From Dipteris shenzhenensis (lineage: Eukaryota > Polypodiophyta > Polypodiopsida > Gleicheniales): a stretch of DNA of 64,000 bases. Below, piece by piece: positions 22,501-34,500 of the stretch. A program made the translations under genes and the position numbers. The notes under the pieces were generated by a model. That model searched no databases, was not told the origin of the DNA, and saw only the letters and a list, made by a program, of their open reading frames with translations. Position 1 is the stretch's first letter; the number at the start of each line of letters is the position of its first letter. The stretch lies in the NCBI GenBank assembly GCA_047967505.1, contig CM106538.1. One strand, 5' to 3'.

Positions 22501-25500
22501 ATGTTCATCATAGGGCATTGGCCTATTTATACAACAATGAAATGGTCCATGGAATGCCTAAATTACAGCAGCCAGCCTCTGAGGTGTGTGAAGGGTGTGC
22601 TCTTGGCAAGTTGCACCGTCTTCCCTTTAAGAAGGATGGCTCAGATTTATTGAAAGCTACTAGAGTTTTGTAAATCATACACAGTGATGTATGTGGCCCC
22701 ATGAATGTGACAACTCATAGAGGAGCAAGGTAGAAACTCTACCATCTCTGCTAGAACTGCAAAAGAGTTCTTGTGAATGTCTGGAGATGGAGTGCGAATA
22801 ATCCCTGAAGAGATAACCCCCTTACCTCTATCGAAAGAAGTAACACGAGGAGGCGAAGAAGAAGGGGGCTGCTCAGGTGGAAGGTCGGGGGACTGAAGGT
22901 CAGCATGAGTGTCATCTCCGACTCTATCCACGGGTGAATCATGAGTAGGTAACCCCTCCTGCTCTGCAACTGGGCAAACGGGGGTGACCACATCAGCACC
23001 TAAAACTATGACGGGGATGTCCCCTGCCTCTAAAGAAGAATGACCCATGGGGAAGTAGGAGCGACAAACCCTCCTTGGTACCCAAGGGGGGAAAATAGGA
23101 GCAGGATGTGTTGGTACCAAAGGTCCCGAGCGAGATGCTGGTGCCGAAGGTCCAGGATGATCTGTCGAAGGTCTGGTAGGATGTGTCGAAGGTGCAAAAC
23201 GTGCAGTCGGTGCCGAAGTAGTGGTAGGAGGATGAGCTACACCAAAAGACCTTTTAGATCTTTTCTTTTTCCTCGGGCAATCTCTAGCAAAATGCCCAAG
23301 AATCTTGCAAATCCTACACTAGTCCTATCTCCCTGCAATCTCGACACTCCATCTAAAGAATGAGCCATCTAGACGCAGAAGCACGATGTGGTCTTTTGTC
23401 ATGTGATAAGGAAATCCTCTTGGAACTAACTGCCAAGGGCTAGCCTTGAGCGCTATAGCTGCTGAATCCGAAGAATCAAAGACCACTTGGAAGAAACCTC
23501 ATCCAAGTAGGCGTACATCTGTAAGGTGACTTGCGAGATCTCCAGATAATGTGGAAAGCATGCAGTCTCTAGCCTGTAATCTGGAAGGGTGAGACCCATG
23601 GATGCGAGCGAAGGGTGAAGTGGAACACTCAAGCTCAATATCTTTCTTGAGCTGCTGCAACTCATCTTTTGAAAAAATAATAGTCTTCGCGGCCGGTGGA
23701 AGCAAACATTGATTGATCCATTCGTCAATCAGGGTGGAGAGGCTTACTCAAACACAATGTGCTCTGTTTGACCCTTAATACAAACTTTTGCAAGAGAAGA
23801 AAGAATAGAGAAAGAAAGAAAGAAAGAATAGAGAGAGAGGGTGGAAGAAGGAGAAAGAGGCGGGGATACGGGAAGGAAAGAGAGGGAGAGGGGTAGGGCT
23901 GAGGGAGAGGGGCTAAAGGAAAGAGAGAGGAGGGGGAGGGGCTAAGGAAGAGGGAAGGGGATAGTAAGAAGGAGGCAGGGGAGAGGATGAGGGGAGGAGG
24001 GGAGGCGGCGAGGTAGAGGAGAAGGGGAGGAGGCGGGTAGGGAAGAAGTGGAGAAGGCGGGTAGAGGAGGGGAGGGGACGGGGTAGGGGAAGAGGCGGGG
24101 AAGAGGAGGGAAGGGGGCGGGGTAGGGGAAGGAGGAAGGAGGCGGGGTAGAGGAGGGAGAAGACGGGCTGATGGGCCAGGATAGGGGGCAGTCTGAGATG
24201 GCGGGGAGGGGGGCAGGCTGAAATGGGCTGAGGGGGCGGGGGAGAGGGGGGCAGGCTGAGGGAGAGAGGGGGCGGGATAGGGAGTGGGGCTGAGAGAGAG
24301 GGAGTGGGGAGGGGCTGAGGGAGAGAGAGGAGGGAGACAGAGGGGCTGAGGGGGCAGGAGGGGCTGAGGGAGAGGGGGCAGCAAGGTTTGGGGAGGAGCA
24401 GCAACCAAGCCCGCAGCGGCTTCTCGCTTTGATTTGAGAGTGGGTTCGGAATTCGAAGAGTTCCATTCTAGCAGCTTGCAGCTCCAAAATTCCTCTTTCA
24501 GCCTCTCCCCGTCAGCCTCTACCTCACAGCCCCTCCTTTCAGCACCTCTCCCTCCAACTTCCTCCACCTACCCCTTTCCCTGATGCTTTCCTTTCCGTAG
24601 GATTTCCAGCTCTACTCTTCTTTGCCTTTCCCCTTTTCTCTAGTGTCACTCCCCACCTTTTAGATGTTCAACTTTTGAGACAAGGATTTTTCCCGACTAC
24701 TTTCTACTTTCTAGAGGTTGTGAGCATTGTGTTAAAGGCTAGTCCTTTGACACTTGGTTCTAAGAGGATTTTTCTCACTCCATGCACTTTGGGTTTTGAT
24801 CTGCTAGAGGAGGACAGATGGGTCCCTTCACTATTCATCATGGGTTTGCACTTCATATCTTTTTTCGGTGGTTATCATGATTTTGGAGACTTAGTTGAGA
24901 TGCCACTCTACCAGTATTAGGATTCCAAATGCATTTTATGTAGAGGAGGGCCTCGTGGAGCATGTGTTACAAATTTCAGTGTCTCATTTGTAGGGTGGAG
25001 TGGTCTCCTTCACATGTGGCAACAACTCTTTCTGATATTAGTGATGTTTATCATACTATTACTAGTATCAGAAGAGCTGAGATTCACAAATGGGAGATTG
25101 GTCTCAGACATCAATTAGCAGGGTTGTGGAGGAAAGAGCAGAAACAACCAACAGCTGCTTGGATTCAGAAGTGCCTTACTGCAGTAAGGACTGATTAGTA
25201 GCTTTGGCTAGATCAGACAGCAGAGTATACCTTTCATGCTTGTGAGTCATTTTGGATACAAATGGGGGAAGATGAATAAGCGTTTCTCCTCTATGCATGG
25301 CCCGAGGCATGGTAGAGAAAGTGTTTCTCAGCTTATTAACTCACACGGGGTACTACACTCAGATGCAGATCTTGTCCTACGCATAGCTACAGATTTCTAC
25401 GCATCCCTCCGTTCAGTAGACTCTGACACAACCTACCAGAGATGATGCCAAAGCTGAGTGTTGTAGTGGATTCCATTACTGAATGCAGACATGATAATCT

Positions 25501-28500
25501 CACTTGATGCACCTTTCACAAAATTTAGGACTGCACTTCTTTCCCTCCCTGTGAGCAAGTACTCAGGCATAGATGGATTAACACCCCTATTCTTCACTAC
25601 TTTTCGGAACATGATTGGGGACCATGTTACCTTAGCCTTGCAAGGTGTTTGGGACTTGGTTTTATGCCTATTTCACTCATAGAGGGTCTCATTCATCTCA
25701 TTCCTAAAAGGGGTTGCAGAAATTTCATATCTCAATGGAGGCCAATTACTCTTTTAGGGCACTCTTTATAGAAATTTGGGCAAATCTATAAGTATAGGTT
25801 TGCAGCCCATCCTTCTAGATCTCATCCATGATACACAAACGGGCTTTGTTCATGGCCCCGAAGCATCTTTGATAATATATTCTCATTTTGGGAGGCTTCA
25901 CATTGGGTTGTGCAAAGTGGCCAGAGGCTTGCTATTCTATTATTGGATTTCAAGAAAGCTTACGACAGAGTATATGGGGGTTTTCTAGAGGGTATTGTTC
26001 TATGCTTTAGATTCTTAGATACTTGGATGAGAGGGATTTTCTCCTTGTACAGATCAGCCCATAGTCAAGTGCTTATTGGAGGAGAAAGGGGGAGAGGTTT
26101 CAGATTTCTAGATCAGTTTACCAGGGATGCCCTCTTGTCCCTTTCCTATTTTTATTTTTTGAGGTCTCAGGAAAAGTTATCGGGCTGAGATTTCCCCTGA
26201 GACAGCAGAGAGGCTCTTGGATAGTGAGTTGGCTGATGATACTACTGCTTTTTTAGATGCCACTCCATAGAACCTTACTTCTTTCAGGGCAGCCTTGGAT
26301 TTATTCTGTTTGGCAGCATGTGCACATATTAATTGGAATAAATCCAATGGATTTTGGATTAGTGACCAGGACACTCCAAATTGGCAAGCTGATTTTGGTT
26401 TCATTTGGATTCAGAGGGTGTTTTCGTTAGATATTTGGGCTGCCAGGTCGGTATGGGCATCTTTCTTCGCAGCAATTTGCCCCAATGTTGGAGAGTATCA
26501 AAAGGAAAATCCTTTTTGCAGCTTCATATGGAAAACCTATCATATGGATGAGCATGGAAGATGACTTTGACACTTCTCACTATATGTATTGGTCTAGATG
26601 GGAGAAAGGTCCTACCTCTCATGGAATCTTGGAAGGTTTCTAGATGATTGTAGATTTTAATTAGTACGTCACCTTAGAGGGAGTGTAGGGAGAATCGAGC
26701 AGATTAAATGCAGCCATACCCATGGAGTGGGTTCTTTCGAGTGACATGCCATTTTCTTGGTCTACTTGGCTAGGGGTCTTTACGAGAACAAGGATCCCAT
26801 TTCAAGTCATAGGAAGCCTCTACTAGGAGAATTGTTCTCTTCATGGATTGAAGTGGCTCCCCGTTCTTCTCGGAGCCCCCCATAGGGTTGTTTTGGCACT
26901 TTTAGCCTCAACCTTGGATTTTCCCCAGCACTTTTACAAGAGCTTGATTGACCCTATTTCTTCATGCCTCACATGATGTACTTTTCTGTTAAGATTTGCT
27001 CTTGAAGTCTCTTTAATAGGAGTCTTTTCTTTTTAATAAAAATCAACCATACAGTGATGTTTTCATTTCCTGTAGTGGGTTTTTCCTTGATTCTTATAGC
27101 AACATTTTATATTTCCTTTCTTCATTAGAAGAACTTGACTTGTAATTGCATGTATAGAAATTTGTACCCTTGAATTTTCTGATTGTAGTGGCATAGCTTG
27201 CAAGAGCAGAGTCCATCTGTTCATAGGTTGTCACCAAGCTAACCTTGCTCTGATATTGAGTGAAAGATACTCTAACATAAACATGGAAGTACTAGAGAAT
27301 AAAATCTTGAGCAAGAAGAGATGATGAACTGACCATATTGAAAGAAAAGAAAAATCTACACTCTTCATTATCATATTGGCATACTCAGACAACCTTATAA
27401 GTAGGTGATTATCATCCTCCTCGATTACCACCCTCCATCATTACCATAGTCACCGCAGATGATTTGTATAGACAGATGATTCATCTAACGTACTAAAGAC
27501 CAACCTTTAACTACGCGCCTTGCTGCCCATGCAGCCTATCAACTAACATACCATCTAACGTACTAAAGACCAACCTTTAACTACGCGTCTTGCTGCCCAT
27601 GCAGCCTATCAACTAACATACTACCTTTGGCTTGGCAGTGACTCCCCATATACTTTAGATCCATGTCTCTCTCCCTCTCTCTCTCAAACACACACACATA
27701 GGCACATAATTTTTTTTATTTGGGGGGGGGGGGGGGGGGGGGGGGGCAGGGAGGTAGAAAGACCCTTTCATTAAAAGAAATTTACATTTATAGCTTTCTC
27801 AAAGTGAGACAACTCATGGAAGATTTTTCTTGGCCGTATTTGGAGCAGTAAGCTCCACCTTAGACAACGGATTTTATTTTCTTTTTTATGCAAAAAAGTA
27901 CTTCTATTAAGTATGAAAGAAAACCGCAGAGCAAGCTCAATGCGGGAGTACATCATCTCAAAAAATACATGGGAGAAATCAAAGCTCAAAAAGAGCTAGA
28001 AAATAACCAAGGTTGAGGCTGAAAATGCCATGTCAACCTTGAAACAGAATTCGAGAAGAAAGGAGATTCCCTTTAAACTCTAAAAAAAGTGTTCCTCCTA
28101 GTAGAGGCTGCTCTTGATGACCACTGCATGCTCGCCCAAATGGCCATCAAGGTATGTATAGTATCAATCCAAAGCTAATGTCTGAGAGGGGTGAACCTGG
28201 AATCCATCCAATGCCTCTGTAGATCTGGCTTCCAAATATGCCATGCTGCAATACTAGCCAGAATCTCCTATGAGGTGTCTACCGAAGTATGTGCACGCTC
28301 CAAAAGGAGTGAATGAAACATCCTGTAGGGAACATGACTCTACTAAGTGTCGACGAACTGAAAAAGCCCCATCTGAATCATGTCCCTCGAAAAAAAGCTA
28401 AGGCCCCGTAAGCGAAAGCCAAGCCACTGAGCCCCAGGTCATGAAGAAGGGTGAAGTATGAAAGTACATAAGATCCTCCCAACACCCTTCCAGATTGTGC

Positions 28501-31500
28501 ACCCCCAAAGACAATGATGAACTGTCTCAATTGCTGAATGGCAACGAGGACATGTAGAGTCAGCCCAGAACTTGGACCTCCACAGGTTCACTGCAATCCC
28601 TCCATGAATAGAAGCCAAAATAAGAGAGTGATGTTTCTATTTCTAAGGGATTTTCAGAGTCTCCTCCAAAAAAAATTCTGCACATTTGTAGAACTGTGAA
28701 AGCTGTCCCAATGAGGAGATCTAGAGGGTCTCCAATCTCTACAAGTAAGTTGAAATCTCCTGGCATTTCTAACCGTGTAATGAAAGAAGGGGATGTTCTT
28801 CTCTCAGTGCCCTTCATCAATCCACTCCCACTCTCTAGGGCCCCACTGCAAAGAACTGGTAGGGACACCTCCATAGATCCAAAGTCTCCATGAACCTAGA
28901 GCCAGAAGAATAGGGTCAGGATCTAGGTACCACTGTGAATCTATACCTTGCTCCATATAGCCTGCAATCTATAGTGGTTGGAAGCCCGTGAAGGATATCA
29001 TCAGAAGATATATAGCCTCCCTCCAGATTGGACATAAAAAGCCAAGGCATCCTCATGTGCATCCCGCAAAGCAATAACCTGAATAGGAATACCCGTGCTA
29101 GTGAAAGCACCCAACCAAGTGGAATCCGTGAGGGGCATATCGTCTGTATCCATCCACTCCACTAGTGCGCTTGCATCAATTTGCTGAATCCTTCCTATAC
29201 TTCCTCTGAGATGACCAATTGATAAAACTCTCCGATCCTTTGGAAGCTTTCTGAAAGCTTTCCAAGATCCCTAGTGGATGCAAGGCCTCTCTCCCATCTA
29301 GACCACTGCATATAGTGCGGAGTGCCTAGTGGTTTGCCATGCTCATCAATTAAGCTTTCATTCCACATAATGGGCTGCCTATCAATTTCTTCGTGAGAGA
29401 AGGGTAGAAGTCTCCAAAGTGTACTTATGGAGCTTTCAAAGTCGCAGCCATAAGATGAGAGGAGGTGAGATCTAAGCGGGGCTGAAGTAAAAATCCAACT
29501 AGTGTTATCCATCCAATCTCCTCCCGAGGTGGGAGTACAAGACAATGTGCTACATATGAAAAAATCCTTAGAAGGCTTCTGTCCAAGTGTCAGTCCTCTC
29601 ATCACCATCTTACAGAGCACAGCCCTGCACTGCAAGTCTGGGTCAATGATATTAAGACCCCCTTCCCCAGTGGGGAGTACGAGGGTCTCCCCTGGCTATG
29701 GCATCTTCCGTCCCATCTAGTCCACTCCACAAAAAGTTTTTTATAGGTCTGTGAGCTGATGGATACTGTCCCTAGATCGGCACCAGCATGAACAAACAAT
29801 TCAGACAGTGGCCAATAACACCTGGTTGACCACCACAACCCTAGATGCCAAGTCTAGTTTGGTCGAGCTCCAGAAGAGGAGTTTCCTCCTTATGCTCTCC
29901 AGCATCATCTCCCCAGTCTGGAGTGTCCTCATCACTGATCCAAAAGCCATTGGATTTGTGCCAGTTTATATGTGTCCTTGCCGCTATGCAAAACAAATCC
30001 AAGGCTGTCCTGAAAGAAGTGAGCATCTGTGTGTGGCATCTGAAAAAACAGCTGTGTCATCTGCCAGCTCACTGTCCAAAAGCTTCCGGCCTCAATGGAA
30101 GTCTCAGCCCAACAATATTAGCTTGAGATCTAATGTAGATGCTCATATCTTCAGCCATCACAAACAAGAAAAGAAAGGGGGCTAAAGGGCATCTTTGACG
30201 GACTGATCTAGAGATCCGGATCCTGTCTCCCTTGACTTCTCCAATAAGTACCTAGCTGTGGGCTGGTCTATAGAGAGCGGAGCCCCCTCTAATCCAAGCA
30301 TTTGTGAATCCAAAACGAAGAAGAGTTCCCTCCAAAAAGCCCCAATCTACCCTATCATAAGCTTTCTCAAAGTCCAAGAATAGAATGGCTCGCCTTGTGC
30401 CACTGTGCATGACCCACTCAGTCCTCCCAAAATGAGAAGATGTTATCAAATATGCTTCTGCCATGTACAAAGCCCATATTTGAATCATGAATGAGGTCTG
30501 AAAGTATGGGCTGCAAATGAAGTTTGATTGCTTTTGCCAAAATCTTATATAGAGTGCTAGTAGAGTGATAGGTCTCCATTGGGACACTAAATTACTACAA
30601 CCCCCTTTTAAAATAAGATGAATGAGACCCTCTGTAAGTGAGTCAGGCATCTCACCAGAGTCCCAAACGCCCTGCAGGGCTGAGGTAATGTGATCCCCAA
30701 TCTAATCCCAAAAGGCAATGAAAAAAGAGGGACTCAGTCCATTTGAACCTGGACATTGCCCTTGTGAAGGACAGTAAGAACAGTCCTGAATTCTGTGTTG
30801 GTGAAATGTGCATCAAGTGAGACTTTCATATCAAGTTTCAGTGACATAGGTATACACTGCCAATTAGCATCCCTAGCATCATCTTTGGCCTGCGTGTCCG
30901 GATCTACTGTAAGAAGGGAGTTATAAAAATCTCTAGCAATATGCATGACATCATCAGGATCAGTCTGTAGAATGGAGTCTAAGTCAATAAGCTGAGAGAG
31001 AGTTTCTCTACTATGTCTAGGGCCAAGAGTAGAGAAAAAATGCTTATTGACTCTCTAGCATAAAAGGCATACTCTGCTCTCTGATCTATCCCTCTGAAGG
31101 ATTGCCAGTTGCTGAGGAATGCCAACCTCTCACCTGATAGTCTCACATCTCTTGGTGCGAGCAAGTGAGTGATAAAAGTCACTAATATCAGTAAGGGCTG
31201 CAGCCACATGCGACGGGTGAGGCTGTCCACTCTGTATGTGAGAATCCCAAATCTGGAAAACAGCTTCCGTGAGGCCCTTCTCTACATGAAAGGCATTTGG
31301 AATCTTGATACTGGCAGAGTGGCCTCTCATCTGAGGCTTTGAAACCATCAAAACAACTATCTAGAGCCCAATCATCCACATAGAATCTGTCAATCCGTGC
31401 ATGGATAGGCATCTGCACTCTCCTGTTCGACCAAGAAAACAAGAGTGATTGTGAGTGAGTGTGAAAAGCATAATCATACCAAACATCTATTCCACTGAAC

Positions 31501-34500
31501 CGAAATAAGAAGTTATTCCATGGTGCTCTCTCCAAAGAGTGAATCCCACCTTCTTTGCCCACTTTTTTATCTGAAGGCATCTCAACCATGTTGAAATCAC
31601 CTCCAATAATCCAAGACTCTGCTATGGAGGCCCAAGAGAGCAATTCATTCCATAGAAGGATACGATCCCCTCTAATGTTTGGGGCGTACAGGTTAAGCAA
31701 GCCAACCTTACATCCCCCAATCAATAAAATAATCCACTGAGCTCCAGAGGAAACAATAACCCCATGTCCAACCACCAAGGGGAGCATAGAGGAAGAAACA
31801 CAAATGCAAGTATCTCCCCTAGTATTGAGAGTAGGTGACCAAAAAGCGTGTCCTGAAAATGACTTGCCTGACTTAGCACAATCTTTGGCATCTAGTTTGT
31901 GTACCTGCAAAAAAAGTATGTCTATAGAACAGCCGCTGGTAACACCTGGATGGAGCTGGTTACGAATCAACTGCCTACGGAGGCGATGTGTCACACCACC
32001 TAGGCCCTGAACGTTCCAGCTGACGATCCTCATCAACGAGAGGAGGTCGGGTGAAAAACCTTACCCAAAACCTTACCCGACCTAGTGGGATGGAGACAAT
32101 CCTCTCCAGCGAAAAACCCCTCCTATCAAGTGGAGGAAAATCAATAGGAGAAAGAATCCCCACACCTTCATAGGGGGAGGCCCTGTCTATAGAAATCCCA
32201 ACAACATCCTCCTCTAAAGTGGAGGGAACAAACTACTACGCCATATCAAACTTCGCAATCTCGAATCATGTATGGAACCGGAGTGCGAAGAATCCGTGTA
32301 CTTGGTGGTGTGGAAGAGATAACCCCCTTACCTCGATCGAGAGAGTTAACATGATGATGCGTAGAAGAAGGGGGTTGCTCAGGTGGAAGGTCAGGGAACT
32401 GAGTATTAGCATGAGTGTCAGTTCTGATTCTCTCCACGGGTGAACCATGAATGGGTGACCCCTCCTGCTTTGCAACTGGGGGAATGGGGGCCACCACATC
32501 AGCACCTGAAACTATGAATGGGATGTCACTTGTCTGTAAATAAGAATGGTTTGTGGCACCAACGGCGGCGTCCTATGGCAAAGTAGGAGCTACAACCCTC
32601 ATTGGTACCCAGCGTGGGACCGCAGGAGTAGGACGTGCTGAAAGTCTTGGACATGCTGGTACTAAAGGGTTTTGGGTGAGTGGCTGGTGCCGAAGGTCTA
32701 GGACAATCTATCGGAGGTTTGGTACCACATGTTGAAGGTGCAGAACGTGCAGTCGGTGTTGAAGTAGTGGTACAAGGACAAGTTGCACCAGAAGACCTTT
32801 TAGGTATTTTCCTTTTTCTTGGGCAATCTCTAGCGAAATGGCTAGGAATCCCGCATATCCTGCACTGGTCTTATCTCCCTGCTATCTCTACCCTCTGTTT
32901 GAAGAATGAGCCATCGGGGCACTGGAGCATGATATGGTCATCCGTCAAGTTAGGGTAAAAAACAATGACCCTAACTCGTGGAACCCCATGAGATCTGATT
33001 GCCTCTACTAGAGGGCATGCTAGGGAACCGGGGGGGGGGGATCTCTTTGACCAAACTGAACACGACTCCAATAGAAGCAAGGAGTCGATGGTAAACCTGT
33101 GGGAGGCTAGGGAATCTGATGAAAAGAGAAGTGACCCAACTATCCTTCTCCACAGGATCAAAACCCAAAGAAAAGGCCATCAAGAAAATCCTCCGAGTGC
33201 TAAGTGCCAATGGACTGGCCTTGAGCACTGTAGTAGCAGCTGAATCCGGAGAGTTAAAGACCACCTGGAAGAAACCTCGTCCTAGCAAGCAAACATCTTT
33301 CAAGTGACTTGCGAGATCTCAAAGTAATGCAGACAGCATCCAGTCCTTGGCTTGTAATTTGGAAGGATGGGACCCATGGATACGTGCGAAAAGAGAACTG
33401 GAACACTCAATCTCAATGTCTTTCATGAGCTGTTGCAACTCGTCGGTGGAAGCGGACGTTTTCGGCGGCTGGTGGAAGTGAACGTTGATTGACTGAATGG
33501 GGATCCATCCGTCGATCAAGGTGGTGAGGCCGACTCAAACACAATGTGCTCCATCCGACCCATTCTGTGAGCTAAGGAGAGACCGTAAAGAGTAGGGAAG
33601 AAGGGGGGATGAGTAGGGGAGAGGAAGAGCAATGAGTAGGGAAGAGGAGGGGAGAGGGGGTGCGGGGATAGGATGAGCAGGGGAGAGGAGGGGAGAGGAT
33701 GAGTGGAGCGGAGGTAGAGGGAGAGGGTAGGGGGGTTACGAGGGGTAGGCGGAGAGGGTAGGGGGGCTAGGAGGGGCGGGGGAGAGAGTACGGGCAAGAG
33801 GTGGGCTGAGGGGGTGCGGGAAGGAGAGGGAGAGGAAGAAAGGGGGATGGCTGAGGGGAGGGGCTGAGGTGAGAAGAGAGGGAGGAGGAGAGAGAGATGA
33901 GGGAGAGGGGCCAGGGCTGAGGCAGAGGGAGGAGAGGCTAAGTAGAGGGAGGGGCTGAGAGAGGAGGGCGGCACAGGTCGGGGATCTTTTGGCTGCTAGG
34001 CGCATCACTTCTTTACATTGTCCATCTTGTTCACATACGAGGGGCAGTCCTTCATCTACTCTGGACTTGCTTGGTTGCCCATGACTTTATTTCTAGATTG
34101 GGGACTTATCTTCATGCCCAGTTTCGTAGCATTACCTTTGGAAGGCAGTTTTGGTTGTTTGGGAGATATCTCTCACACACACGCACACACATTTTTTGTG
34201 TGAAAATTTTTGAGACTTTCTATTACAAAGTAACTATCCCAAAAACGGGATGTGCCAAAATACATCAGGAGAAGATCTCACTATATGACAAGTATACATC
34301 AGAGTCTATGTAATGAGTCTACAAACAATCAAGGAGAGATTGCTGCAAGGAGCGCCTGAAAAAGGAGAAAGTAGGATCACAAAAGACTTTGATTTCTGTC
34401 CTTCCGTAGAGTCCAGAGTGCCCAGTAGCGAACCCAAGTGAAAAAACGATCAAACTCCTCTTTGAGTGGGTGAATCCCAAAAAGCCAGAAAAACTTTCCA

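Larger units (their letters stand above)
27871..34005 (-). mobile_element. Near full-length LINE, minus strand, degenerate
   Basis: This is the most complete copy of the family, about 6.1 kb, in channel intron 2 antisense to the gene. On the minus strand the order is: CT-rich leader (about 33,990-33,540), ORF1 (from 33,519), CCHC knuckle CRICGIPSHFARDC (about 32,860), APE endonuclease (32,036-31,340), linker, RT (30,950-29,850), zf-RVT region (about 28,700-28,540), and 3' UTR with A-tail (T-rich on plus) at 27,871-27,890. Frameshifts and stops occur in every domain. I could not find a convincing target-site duplication. Confidence 0.85.

Noticed and set aside
23725-24567. 280-codon Pro/Leu/Ser-rich minus-strand open frame
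   Set aside because: The sequence is almost pure pyrimidine on that strand, open in all three frames, and equals the LINE 5' leader. This is a composition effect, not a proline-rich protein.
33516-34008. Pro/Ser-rich minus-strand frames of 90-152 codons
   Set aside because: Same pyrimidine-rich LINE leader as above; several frames are open at once.
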